Shown one piece after another: positions 1 through 11,581 of a stretch of DNA of 64,000 nt. The stretch comes from Pseudisothecium myosuroides (lineage: Eukaryota; Streptophyta; Bryopsida; Hypnales; Lembophyllaceae). The stretch is taken from NCBI GenBank assembly GCA_951799445.1, contig OX637290.1:25476987-25540986 (forward strand), given 5' to 3'. The translations under genes and the position numbers were made by a program. The notes beneath the pieces are model-generated. The model had not been told where the DNA came from. It worked only from the letters and a program-made list of their open reading frames with translations, and ran no database searches. Every line of letters starts with the position of its first letter. The stretch's first letter is position 1.

Positions 1-3000
1 GGAAGCGATGATCGACATCACCCACAGCACCGTCAAATTGTTGTGGTTCGAAAATGCTTGTCGCAGTCCCAGAGCTATAATGGCGGAAAAGTACTTGCCA
101 GCATTCTGCAGCTGGTGCATGTCCTTTTCATCATAGTATCTCCTCAGACACTGTTGAGCACACGTCAATTAGAACTTCGAAAGCAATGAATTGGACATGC
201 ATAATGAAGGAATTAAGCTAATTGAGTAGCCACAAATATATGCCTGTCGTGAAATGAACCTCTAAGTATCCAAACTAGAAATAGAAAGCCCATATAGGAA
301 GCTATTACCGTAGTCAATAATGACGTATGATTCTATTGGTATATTTTGTTACCTTTCCAGGAGCTTCCTAACACAGAAATTCTATCGTTCAAAACATATA
401 GGGCGTGATTTCTTCTTTCAATTGGTACATTTTTGTTACCTATCTTGACACTTCCGAAATGATTCATTCCAAATCCTATAAATTTTATGCAAGCGGTTTT
501 GGGCATAAGGGTTTAAGGGTTTAAGGAGGTTCTTGTTTGGTTACCTGGAGAAATCGCCACCAAAATGGCAGTAACGCCACCACGTAGCCCAACCCTCGGT
601 AGATGGGGTTGTGATCACATTTGGTGTCAGCTCCGTTCAGAAAGTATCCAGTGGGGTAGAAGCACGCCATAAACTCTAGGTTTCGAAATACCAACACCTG
701 ACTCGTCAATTGGTCACCCAGGAAAAAATCCGGAAGAATGACCTGCAACATTGTCGCGTTAGAATTTAGAATCATACACAATTATTTAGAGTACTCAATT
801 ATTTACTATCACCTCACACGCTATCGGCACTGATTTAACAAGCTGAATTGGCTACTACTCTCTGTTAAGAGTTTGCAGCGCACGCCACAGGGCTTGGCTG
901 CAATACAAGGGAGCAGATTACCCCCCAAGTATCCAAACATGACTGCTTCCATATCTCCAGTAGTTGAAATAAATCATTTAAGAAGCTTTAATAAAAGTAA
1001 CAACAGAAATGTGTTTTGAAAGTTAGACGAATTGACTACTGTTAGCTTCTAAGACCTGTGGACTTTCTATCTTTAGCTTGGACTTAACATTGTATTGATC
1101 GACCCCTACACTAAGGTGCCTAGAAATGTCATCAAATGTACTCCGATTTTGGATTCAGTTTCAACCTTGACAAAGGGTGCGAAAATGAGACGTCGCATAC
1201 AGCCCAGGAAAAATGCCCTTGAAGATCTGTACAACAGGTTGAATGGAAGGAATAACGAGGCCAAAGTACACTGCACATTACAGAGTAGTAAACAGTAGCT
1301 GAGTTAATTGCTATCACTCCCAATTGCAAGTGCAAGTAGGTTGAGTACCCAAAATAGCCATTATCTACATTATTACTCATGTGGGCCTGTTTCAAGCAGA
1401 GAGAAGATCAGCCCTCACCCTTAAGGACCAACAGTTCCAAATTGGACCTAATGATTTTCAGCAATGAAAGAGATTCATATGGAGACTTTCTCTTGCTCAG
1501 TCATATTCATTTTTGACCAACGCTTGCAACGTTCTTCACTGATTCTGGTGAAATAGAATCAGACCCCATCTCAATTACTATTTTCACACTGTGATCAATC
1601 CAATCGTTCATTATTAAACCATTTTAGGGTGAAAATGTTGCACTTACCAAGACGAGGATCAAGGGGATGACATCAGTGATAAAGGGCCCTGGGGCAGCAG
1701 CCGGGGAGGGTGGCAAGTCCTCTGCTGCTGCCGGCAATGCTTTCACTGTCAACAGGGTTACTGCAATGTGGATGTTCATGCCCCCTAACAAACACATGAG
1801 CAATCCTGTGGCCAGCAGTAACACTTGACGGTACCGAAGCTCCGTCCCAGGCGAGAATCCGAAGATGAAAGGATAGTTCACCCGCGTCTTGGACCATGTA
1901 TACACATTGCCGGCGTAGCAGAAGATGTGGAGTACGATCAACATTAATGTGCTGCACGGGTCACACACACAACAACAAGCCGCTGTCAACAAGCATTCAT
2001 GAGTGTAGATCTACCTACTTATTAGACTCAATCGATGCATGTTGGCGATGGCAAGGGGCTTCTAACTTGGTGCACCAAAGCCTGCCTTATTTGCTCACCT
2101 GAACACTGGGAACACCGTTTCTAAGTACTGTGTGGTAGATCTTCCACCTCGACTGAGAGTTTTTTTATTTTCCACCAGGAAGAAGAAGGAAATGAAGAGC
2201 GCGAGCGAACACCCCGTAAACAAACCTGTTACGATGTTGCAACCCACATTACCATGGTGACGTTAGCTAGAATCCAATTTCTAGACGAACAGAAGCTAAA
2301 CAATCACTTGTGGAAGGATGAAAATCCATCATAACTGTGAACATCAGCTTTTCAAGTTGCCTGCCAGGGCCATGACTAATTCGTTCAAATTTCCACCAAA
2401 CAAGCTAGACCACTGCTTGCATAAGTAGTACTTCAATTATGCCAAAAGAACTTGAATTAGGAAGAGTAAGATCTGGGCAAAGATTCCTTGGTGCCAAATT
2501 AATAATTTATCCTTGCCAGTAGACTTCTCTTGCCAAATTAATGTACCTGTGAAGAATGTCGTCCGATGAGTTCCTTGCGTTCGCATCGGCCGTAGTTGAG
2601 ACATTGCCTTCTTTCGCGCTCCAAAAGTGAAATGTTTGATAAATATATCCTCCACTTTGTTCATCAACTTATGCACCTGCGAAATTAATCACCTAGCACA
2701 TCAGTAACTAGGCCATGCTAGTGGACAACTTTAATGAATGGACAAAGTTGTCCATTAGTTTAGTCCATCAGTTATTCACTAGTTTAATGAATAAACAGTA
2801 CCTAGCAGACATCAGTACGGTAGCCAGTGGACAACTTTAATGAATGGACATCATATTAAATTGTCATAACGTACTGCAAATTTTGAATTCTCCTGTACAA
2901 AAATTCTTGATTACAGGAGTACTAGACCCGATTTTGCAGCATTATTGATATATTACAAGTTTACAACTTCACCACCACTCACCTTCGTTGAAGTGGAGAA

Positions 3001-6000
3001 GTAAGAGCTTTCGACTTCTTTCATGTAGATGGAAGTAAAGTGCCAACCTGTGTTCTTATCATACTTCTTCAAAATCTTGGAGAAGGCTGTCATGTTCAAG
3101 GACCTGCAATGAGCAAAACGAAAACCTGATTAAGACAAACTTACAAAAAAAGTTAAAGTACATGAGTGCGCAGAGCCTCCAGCATCGAAAAAGAATAATA
3201 CACTTTACCTAAGTCCTAAATAGGATGAGCAGACCCAATGGATAATGACGAAAGGTTATCAGTGAAAGAGGGAGTAGGTCCATGATTTTTTAATTCCAAA
3301 TTCGTTGAATTCACACGGGACTTTTTAGCAGCGCACAATGATAGCAAATTCCTATCAAGCGGGTTTTGCATAAAAATGATCATCAAAGAAGGTGGCCAAC
3401 TGGCTAACCTTAATTACTATGTTAGAAGCAGAATGGATGTAACACTGTAGGTTGCACAGGTGGAATAGGTGCACATTACATTCTTGAGTAAGAAGGCAGA
3501 GGAATTCTTCTACAGTTAGTATCAGTGTCACAAGAACATATTCGTGTTACAGTGCCCCACAATACAGTTAAAGGAGCCTTGATTAACGGAAAGCAAAGTT
3601 GATTCAACTGCCTTGAAGCCTTGATTCATGGAGTTGATTCCCCTGCCTTGAAATTCAAGAATATGGACATGGCTTTGTGCACCTTTACCACATCCAGCAA
3701 CATACCTGAAACTGGAGAGCAATCCAAGCCCTCTGTAAAACTCCACAAACGCCAGCCGCAGCTGATTCTTATCCCGATTAAACTCCTTCTGTGACTTCAA
3801 AGTATGCTTCTGATTCTCCACATCACCGACATCAATAACCGCAGCTGCGTCAATCTCCTCATTCTCCTCCAAGACTTTCTTCAGTGCTGAGCGCGGCGTG
3901 GTCGCAACATCATGACCTGGGATCTCCGGAGAAAACCACACATTGCGACCTCCAGGGGAAGGAGGAATTCCTTTCTCAGGAATGGCCAACTCCAAATCAG
4001 AATCTGGAAAGTTGGTTCTCCGCTGCTTCAGATTCTTGGATTCCATTTCGTCAATGTAGTCCTGAATCACGCTGTCCACATCGTCGTTTTCCTCTTCACG
4101 GTGTTTTTCGGAGGGTTTCATGGGGAAGGTTTGCATAGGGTAGTCGTGGGACTTCAGGTCTTCCTCGGGGATCAGAGGCGTGTCGGGTCTCGTTTCCTTC
4201 AGGTCTGCAAGCCAAATTGCAACAATGTTGAAGCCAAAATTGAAGAATGTCATCCTGGATACCGATGCAAATTAATCGGAGACCGATCACTGGTTTAAGT
4301 TGTAGTATTCGTTATGACGGCGAAATTTCTAGAATTTGGCACTTTTCCAGACACCTGTCTAGCTGCATCCCCAGTAATTACAGCTCTGTTTACTGGAATG
4401 TCATCACCTATTCTAGGCTCTCGTTTGATTGATGTGTCAAAACTTTGTTAGCTATACACACACGGGTTACTTTGCATAACCTCGTGCCTTCCAAGTAACC
4501 TCTCAGTTCCCCACAGGTTTTCCACATCCACTAAGTACCTAGGAAGTTATGGCCCGTCACTGAGTAAGGATTCATGACCCTCACTGTTACTTTAGTCGAT
4601 AAATTTGGCACTCTGAAACATGTCATTTCAACGAACATGAGAGTGAAAGTACCAAGCTGCATAGCAGAGATATTAGGAGTTCAGCTGGTGAGAAGAAATG
4701 AAGTGAAGTGGTCGTACCTGAGAGACGATCGTTCTTGCTGTTTGTCAAGTATTCAATGGGCGCAAGCCCCTGTCGAGCCATTTCCTCCTGCAAGTTGAGC
4801 AATGCCAGCATCTGCTTCTCCAGAACGCCAGCACGGGCGATGTACTCGCCCTCCTTCTTCTTGTAGAATTTGTTCACTTTGGTCAGCTGGGCGTCCAGGC
4901 GAGCGAAGAAGGTCTTGTCCTGCGGAGAGCGCGACAGGGGCTCCCGCAGTCCTGTGATGTACACGTCGCCCTCGTCCGTCCGTCTCTTGGAGATCTGCAC
5001 GATGGGAATGCAAGATGAGCAGTAGTATGAGTACAATTTGGTACAGAGGATGTGGAGGATTACACGAAAAAATCTTCATTATGACCTTTTCTAAATAGGC
5101 ATTTTAGAATGCCGTGCACATCGATGCACAATCATTGACTGTAGCACAGTGATCACACATTCAAACTATATGAAAGTTGTTCATATGGGCATGGGAAACA
5201 TGCTTAGCACAGAACTGTCTACACTCAAACTTCTCTACTGCGAGCCTCGCTACAATGACATTCTAGAGTATCTTGCACACTTGATAACGGACAGCAGCAC
5301 ACATTCGAACTATGTTAATTGTGCACATGGGGTCGAGAAAGATGCCTGACACAGAAGTATCTACACTCAAACCTCCTCGCAAACCTCGTGACTGTGAACC
5401 TATCTACAACGATATTCTCAAATTATGACTTACACACTTGATCACTGACAGCTTCACCTATTCAAACTATGCCACTTGTGCACATGCGCATGAGAAAGGT
5501 GCTTGGCACAGAAAGCATCTACACGCAAACCTCTTGACTGCGAACCTCTCTCCTATAACATTCAAGAATGTCTTGCACTATTTCTCCCTGACAGTAGCAC
5601 ACATTCAAGCTATGTCGGAGAAAATTGGAAATCCCAAAGCTCTCAACTGTGAACCTATAGAACTCTACAATCACATTCTACGTAATATCTTGCACACTTG
5701 ACCACTGACAGCGGCACACATTCAAGCTATGTCGATGAAAATTGGGATCCCAGGTTGTAAGATTAAAGAGATTTCTGTCTACCTGGATGGTATCTTTGGA
5801 GGACCCCCGTGGGGATAAGGTGCTCGTCTGGTCGGGACGCACACGGCGGCTGATGGCTCCCGAGAGGCTAGGCTTGAACGACGCCAAGGATTTCATCAAT
5901 CCCAAGGAGCCCGTGCGCGAGTACGAGTTGGCCCCGTGCCCCATGCCCTGGTTGTGCTTCTTGATGCGTCGGATGTCGCCTTTCAAATCGGCATAGCTGC

Positions 6001-6061
6001 AATAGGCGTCCTGCCATTCGGGCACCAGATCCGCTTGCAGCTGCTGCTCAAACTTCACCAT
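1..6061 (-). CDS. PHO1: PHO1-family phosphate exporter (SPX-EXS), 3' end beyond window
   Basis: Membrane protein of the PHO1 family, which exports inorganic phosphate from cells and senses inositol pyrophosphates through its SPX domain. Ten exons join in frame with GT-AG introns: 5783-6061, 4718-4994, 3706-4204, 2983-3103, 2547-2676, 2099-2225, 1648-1951, 1166-1270, 545-742 and 1-150, giving 730 residues. The start is the ATG at 6061 ([16 protein letters not shown], the usual PHO1 N-terminus); an upstream in-frame GTG is not needed. SPX occupies about residues 1-385 and includes a KILKKYDK lysine cluster of the type that binds inositol pyrophosphate. Hydrophobic segments start in exon 6 ([13 protein letters not shown]). 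The EXS domain is in exons 8-10 ([40 protein letters not shown]). Roughly the last 50-120 residues lie off the left edge. No lesion seen. Family assignment is secure; the orthologue within the family is not. Confidence 0.93.
5130..5760. repeat. Tandem array in PHO1 intron 1
   Basis: About 4.5 imperfect direct repeats of 117-155 bp fill most of intron 1 (4995-5782). Each unit carries a core like CTTGCACACTTGA, then CTGACAGCAGCACACATTC, then AACTATG; the ACATTC cores start near 5157, 5301, 5456, 5601 and 5718. Short reading frames here are repeat artefacts. Confidence 0.85.
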
Positions 6062-6160
6062 GGCCACCAGCAGCTGCTACTGCCACTCACAGGGTGGCCC
6101 TTCTTCTCGTGATGTAGACACCAATACTAACTAGAGTACGTAATTATAACCCCAATTACT

Positions 6161-6715
6161 GGCAGTCCTACTGAACCCACTCCTCCTTTCTAGTATACTC
6201 TTCACAAATACTTTACTAAAACTGGGCAGCAATGGAGAGAGAGAGAGAGAGAGAGAGTCAGAGAGAGACTCCAAACCCGGAAATGATCGAATTGGACAGG
6301 AGAGAGTTGCAAACTGAGTCAGCTTCATTAAGGACAGGACTTAGTAGTCCAGCAAGAGAAGGCAAGGGTCGTGGAAGCGATCTGTGTGTTGTACTTGGAG
6401 AGAGGCCCTAACTGAAATGGTCTGTCCTACTGATCCTACTCCTTTCTAATTCTCCAGGCACACTCCATTCATGTCATTTTCATTTACAAAAGGAACACTT
6501 CACTAAAACTGGGTAGCAATGGATCGAGAGAGAGAGAGAAAGAGAGAGAGACTGAAGAAATGATCGAAATGAATGGACAGGAGAAGGGTGCAAATTGCGT
6601 CCGCTTAAGTATACGCGGAGGAGGAGACATTTAGCAAGGGGAGAAGAGCAAGAACCTGTCTGGGAAGGGACTTGTATGCAATCCTTGGAGAGCTAGACAG
6701 TCTAACTGAAATGAC
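6161..6715. repeat. Tandemly duplicated GA-rich region upstream of PHO1
   Basis: Two diverged direct copies, about 6161-6420 and 6421-6715. Both begin near TCCTACTGA, share CACTAAAACTGGG, AGCAATGGA and a GA microsatellite (6234-6257 and 6525-6551), then an ATGATCGAA block, and both end with a CTTGGAGAG...CTAACTGAAATG block. It lies 100-650 bp upstream of the PHO1 start, so it is probably promoter or 5' leader. GA tracts are common in plant core promoters; a regulatory role is inference. Confidence 0.8.
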
Positions 6716-6811
6716 GTATGCTGTCAATGAGCGAGTAGAAGCAAAGAGAGGGTGACGTTGAAGTCCCCTATTTATCAGCCGCGGATCGGTTTCCGATCAG
6801 GCGTTGTACTT

Positions 6812-6859
6812 GACAGTACTCTTCGACAGTACTCTTCGACAGTCCTTTGTGACAGTACC
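6812..6859. repeat. 13-bp minisatellite
   Basis: Four consecutive units of the type GACAGTACTCTTC, the last two degenerate. Confidence 0.8.
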
Positions 6860-7856
6860 CAACCGTAAGTTCCCTCCCGTTTCTCGCTTAGAAAATAACT
6901 TGATAGACTTTGGAGACGTGTTGGAAACTGAGAAAGTGAGGATAAGTGAACAACCGGACAACCGGGAGAAATCCCATGCAGGACCATGCGGAATCTACAA
7001 GTCGAGGTTCCTAAAGTCCCGGTCAACACTTTTACGTGAAGATTCACTTTGAATATCCCGAGGTAGCCATGGAGAAATTGGAAACGTGTCCGTGCGATTC
7101 TGAGGAATCGCTCCGCACTTGATGAAAGTTGACGAAGTCAAACGCGCGCGGGTTGGCAACCACGTGCACCAGCTACTTGTTCAACGCTGCTGCTTCTTCT
7201 TCTTTCTATTTGGGTGCAAATGAAAGGAAGAATTCGTGTCCAAAAAAAAAAAAAGAGAAAGAAAGAAAGGAAGGATTCATTTCGAAAGGGAGATTGCAAC
7301 CCAGCCCAAGCCAAAAAATTTCAACGCTTTTTGCACTGGTACAGGCTGCTGGGAACAAGACTAGGACTAAGGACCTCCTTGGTGGGTGGGGAAACTTCAG
7401 AGTGGGTGTTACAGGTGCAAACAGCAATTGCACTTTCATGTGGACCAAGTGGGTGGAGAGGGATACAATAAGAAATTCACTCAGATTATATTCCCTCAAG
7501 ATTGACTAGTCTCCACCAATGGGGTTGTCAAACGATATTGGTGAAATATATAAGTTGACCCTTAGGGCCTGTTTACATGCCAGCCTGATGGGTAGCTTTG
7601 TGCCTAATTTAAATAATAAGACAAAATGGTGTCAATTGATTGTCTTGTCAGGGTAGGCAAGTGGGTTTGTCTTTAAACTAGTCAGAAAAAAAGGCTAGCA
7701 GTGCAAAAAGGTAGGAAAGAATATACCAACTCCACTACTAGGAAACAAGCCTCAATTCACTATATTATTAGGGCTTCTTAGAGACGCCAATGTCTATGTA
7801 GCAAATGGAATTAACCTCAAATTTAGAAGTGATCTACAATGACAAACAAAACTAAG
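6860..7856. other. Intergenic, no gene recognised
   Basis: Moderate GC up to about 7500, then AT-rich. Contains a poly-A/GAAA tract (about 7240-7270). Overlapping short reading frames exist on both strands at 7129-7509 but span this low-complexity tract and match nothing I know. Confidence 0.6.
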
Positions 7857-8505
7857 TACAAATTTGAAATGTTTTTATTCAAACAACCATACCATAAGTA
7901 TCAATGGACAAAGTCCAAAAGTAAATATATAAAAATTGAAGTGTGTGACATACTACACATTACCACAGAAGTTTGAAGAGAAAATTAGTTGTGATTTGAA
8001 AGAAAATTAATTTCAAAGTTAGCCATGTCTAAAACTTGGTTTTGTGCACCATGATTTGGAATTACTTTATCTTTTGTCAATTTTTTCTTAGAATTCTGAA
8101 AAAGCTTTTTGTGCCTTGGCATGTTGATATACATAATTTTAGATCGTTGTACACAAAAATTGAAGGAAGTTGACATTTATAGAATTTAAAATATCAACAA
8201 TTTGACAAACATGCAAACGATGTTGGTTCTTACAATATTTGAATATTTTTTGGGAATTGAGATCATGATATAGCGGTGGCCACTGTAATTAAAAAAGAGT
8301 ATAGATTGCTATATGGACCATTGTTACATCTTAATGCCCTTGCATTTGAAATATTTGTTAAATAGGACAATGCATTCAATTTATATTTTATAGTCATGTA
8401 ATGCGTTTATAAGTTCAATTTTTTTGTACAAAGACTAGAGTTCATGATGCACATTATTAATCCAAAAAATCCAAAAAAAATAAATTATCATTGTCAATAT
8501 CATTG
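7857..8505 (+). repeat. Dispersed repeat, single arm of the 14.6-17.3 kb foldback family
   Basis: The whole stretch, from the ACAAATTTG start to the TCATTG end, aligns with both arms of the foldback at 14638-17250. Shared runs include GACATTTATAGAATTTAAAA, TATCAACAATTTGACAAACA and CTTAATGCCCTTGCATTTGA. No coding potential. Confidence 0.85.
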
Positions 8506-8889
8506 TTTGAATGTTCGAATTGGGAGCAAACTGTGGAGCTCGCCTTTCAGGAACAAGCTTCTTCAGGCCTGGCAGCCTTCTCACTGCAAGGATCTCATCC
8601 TTTTGTAAGTTATATCATTGCAGCTTGTTTCTTATGTAATACCGAGGCTCATTGTGCAAGTGCATTTGGATTCCTCACTAGCCTTTCTCTCACGTTCTTC
8701 GGTGATATCGTTCGTCTTTGATCCGACACGCTTCGGAATTTCGGCACATCGTAAGGTTGGTGATCGGCACCACGTGTCATGTGACTGCGGGTTCTGGAAT
8801 TGTGAGTGACAAGGGATTTGGTTACGTGCTATCAGAACTGCGGGAGTTTTGTATGCGATGCGTTTCTTTAGGAACAAGAATCCTCAGTT
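8506..8889. other. Unassigned segment, possible exon-like stretch
   Basis: GC rises here. A plus-strand frame at about 8530-8604 (ELAFQEQASSGLAAFSLQG) is followed by a consensus-like donor GTAAGT at 8605. I do not recognise the peptide and found no continuation. Confidence 0.25.
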
Positions 8890-9620
8890 TTTCTTAGAAT
8901 TCTTGAAAAGGGCATTGGGAGACTTACTTTCTTTGAATTTTATCAATTTGTGGACCGGCTCATGCAACTATCTTCACTACTACCAGTGACGCTGAATTTG
9001 GCAGCGTCTGAATTATGTTCTTCACAGTGTGATCAAAAGCATTGGTCATACTAAATCCGAGAGTCCTTGCTCTTTTCCGGGCTATGGAGCAGCGATGATC
9101 GAACTTTCCATGACAGACAACCTAGTCTCACAATTCCATGAGACACATATTCTGATATTTCCCGTGTTGACCTAAGTTACGTCCAAGCAAAGACAGGGTT
9201 CTCAGTAGAATCCAGCTGATTCAAATACCTTAAAGACTGAATCAAATACAATAAAGATGGAATCTGTCCCACAATTAGTGCGACCAATACAGTCCTACGA
9301 TTCCCATGGACGGATGTCGCTTGCTGCTGCTGAGTGGCAAGGACACTTTGTCCACTGCTGGAGTGCTGGAGGGGTTGGATCGGCTGCTCGGAAAGATGTC
9401 GGCAGGATTTCATTCGCACTGGTGGCGTTTGTAGGCGACGGGACGAGGCGCTCGCCATCGCTGCCCGCTTGCAGTGAGTGGCACCTTCACTGGAGTTGTC
9501 TTTTTGGGCGGAGTGGTGACTTCGTCTGCTTGGCACTCGATCTGAGGTCTGGTGAGTTCCTCAGTCCTACTCGACCCTTGTGAACACTCCATCTCTCCGT
9601 CTTCACTTCTTTTGTTGTTG
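8890..9620 (+). repeat. Orphan third copy of the TNL upstream module (M1)
   Basis: Aligns with the DNA upstream of the two TNLs (M2 18060-19265, M3 42390-43270). Shared landmarks in order are AATTTGGCA.CGTCTGAATTA, CGAACTTTCCATG, CCTAGTCTCACAATTCCAT, AAGATGGAATCTGTCCCAC, GACGGATGTCGCTTGCTGCT and CTCCATCTCTCCGTCTT. Compared with M3 it lacks about 125 bp between CCAATA and GACGGATG. No TIR, NB-ARC or LRR sequence follows. Confidence 0.85.
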
Positions 9621-9998
9621 CGGATGGTAGTGTAATCACTACGCAATACAGAGCCACTTGAATCGCAAGTGGGTTTAGGGTTTAGTGCAGAAATCCTCAA
9701 CAATTTTGAGATGTCACCTCCATGATGCCTAGCTCGCCTGCAACTGCTCTGCCAACCATTTCTAAAGAGACTCCGACAACAGATATGAGGTAGCACTTAA
9801 TGGTCAACACACTTTGCGAGGGCTGTCATGACCTGAAGATTGTGTACAACAGGAATCCAGGCTTTTTGTTCATGAGCAGTTCCACAGGATATTGAGGCAG
9901 CTCCTCATGTGATTGAAATTAATCCTCAGAATCGGGTTTTATTTCGTTTTTTGCACAGGTCTGCCTGTGTGCCGAAAGTAATAGTACATGAAAGCCGG
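9621..9998. other. Intergenic, nothing recognised
   Basis: Unique-looking sequence between the orphan module and the KdsA 3' repeats. No reading frame or repeat stood out. Confidence 0.5.
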
Positions 9999-10790
9999 TG
10001 AGTACAAACTTGAAGTCTAAACTGCTCTCATGCTGTAATCGACATCTCAATAATCATGGGTGTAGTACATTATTCAAAATCTGCATAGACAAATTGCTCC
10101 ATATCCAATTGACAAGATTCAAATCTGGACATTCAATCACAACTGTGGGCCTAAAATGAAGTGACCTAGCCACGAGCTCGTGGAAATTAAAAGTCTTTGC
10201 CAACAGGAGTGAGATCAATCAGCATCTTTTCCTTGCCCTTGGTGACCATGACAATATCTAAACTGTCCTCATGGTCGAAATCTCAATGATCATCGGCGCA
10301 GTAAATTATTCAAAATCTGCATTGACAAATTGCTCCATGTCCAATGGACAGGATTCAAATTTGGACATTCAATTACAACTCTTGCCCTAACTGAAAACAT
10401 CTAGCCACGAGTTCAATTGCGCTTGTGGAACCTAAAAGTCTTCGCCTTGGAGACCGTGGCAATGTCTATCATCCCTCCAGCAAGCTCCTGAGGTGTCGTA
10501 GCCTGGTGAGTACAAGCTTGAAGTCCAAATTGTCCTCATGCTTTGATCGATATCTCAATGATAATCGCCACAGAAAATTATTCAACATCTGCATTGACAA
10601 ATTGCTGCATTTCCAATTGACAGGTTTCAAATCTGCAAATTCAATCATAACTGTTGACCTAATTGAAGTGACCTAGCCACGAGCTTGTGGAACCTAAAAG
10701 TCTTCGCCAACAGGAGTGAGATCGATCATCATCTTCTCCTTGCCCTTGGAGACCCTGGCAATGTCCATCATCTCCTCCAGCAAGCTCTTG
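9999..10790. repeat. Tandem triplication of the KdsA 3' end
   Basis: Three direct units of about 250 bp start near 9999, 10252 and 10503. Units 1 and 3 begin GGTGAGTACAA.CTTGAAGTC. All share the (A)TCTGCAT..ACAAATTGCT block and the CTAGCCACGAG motif. Unit 3 runs into the genuine stop and C-terminal codons of KdsA. Unit 1 carries a decayed copy of the same C-terminus (about 10190-10260, reading KGKEKMLIDLTPVGKDF on the minus strand). Unit 2 keeps only part of it. Confidence 0.85.
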
Positions 10791-11581
10791 AGGTGTCTTA
10801 GCGGCCATTGCGTCGGCCCATCACAGGGCGCCTCCTTGGGGTTGTCATGAACCTCCATGAAAATCCCATCCACTCCGACCGCCACGCATGCGCGCGCAAC
10901 ACACGGGATGAGCTCCCGCAAGCCCCCACTCGCAACCCCGCCTCCGTCCAACTTCTGCCCCGCCGGCTGTTGCAGAGCATGCGTGACGTCCGCAACAACA
11001 GGAGCCCCCGCTTCTCGCATCCACTCCAAGTTCCGCGGGTCCACAATTAGGTCATTGTATCCAAACATGGTGCCCCTCTCGCACACCATGACGTTCGGGT
11101 TTCCAGCGAGTCGGACTTTGTCAGCCGAGTTTCGCATGACGGATGAAGAGCAGAACTGACCCTTCTTGATGTTGATGACTTTCCCTGTCTTGGCAGCTGC
11201 GATCAACAGGTCGGTCTGGCGGCACAGAAAGGCTGGAATCTGGAGAATGTCCACCACGCTCGCCACGGCCTCGCATTGGGAAGGTTCGTGGACGTCGGTT
11301 ATGATGGGAATATTGTAGGTCTGCTTCACGAGTTCCAGAACCTTCAGACCTTCTTCCAAACCTGGACCGCGAAAGGAAGCTGCGGAAGTCCGATTGGCCT
11401 TGTCGAAACTAGACTTGAAAATGAGCTTCAACCCTAAAGCATCCGTCACGGACTTAATCTGACGCGCCATTTTCAAACAATGCTCGGGGGACTCGATCAC
11501 GTTGGGACCCGCGATGACGAAGAAAGGCTCCGACGACTTCAGCTCTGTGAAGAAGTCGGAGTAGGGCGCCGACCCCGTCAT
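10694..11581 (-). CDS. KDSA: 3-deoxy-D-manno-octulosonate 8-phosphate synthase
   Basis: Condenses phosphoenolpyruvate with D-arabinose 5-phosphate to KDO-8-phosphate. In plants KDO goes into pectic rhamnogalacturonan II. The start is the ATG at 11581 (MTGSAPYSDFFTELK); the open frame extends 10 codons further only through a TTG. 295 residues, close to about 290 in Arabidopsis, with no gap against the family. Visible motifs in order: AGPNVIES (24-31), KSSFDKANR, SFRGPG, TDVHE, IQIPAFLCRQTDLL, NIKKGQF, GYNDLIVDPRN, DVTHALQQPAG, GIFMEVHDNP, DGPTQWPLRHL. Asn27 in AGPN rather than Cys marks the metal-independent class. The gene is a single exon, whereas as I recall angiosperm KDSA genes are intron-rich. 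Its 3' end is part of a tandem triplication. Confidence 0.96.
   Translation of the reverse strand: MTGSAPYSDFFTELKSSEPFFVIAGPNVIESPEHCLKMARQIKSVTDALGLKLIFKSSFDKANRTSAASFRGPGLEEGLKVLELVKQTYNIPIITDVHEPSQCEAVASVVDILQIPAFLCRQTDLLIAAAKTGKVINIKKGQFCSSSVMRNSADKVRLAGNPNVMVCERGTMFGYNDLIVDPRNLEWMREAGAPVVADVTHALQQPAGQKLDGGGVASGGLRELIPCVARACVAVGVDGIFMEVHDNPKEAPCDGPTQWPLRHLKSLLEEMMDIARVSKGKEKMMIDLTPVGEDF

Noticed and set aside
6059..6067. Upstream GTG as the PHO1 start
   Set aside because: The ATG at 6061 gives the canonical MVKF N-terminus; nuclear plant genes rarely start at GTG.
6233..6260. GA microsatellite as a separate functional element
   Set aside because: Treated as part of the duplicated upstream unit; alone it is ordinary low complexity.
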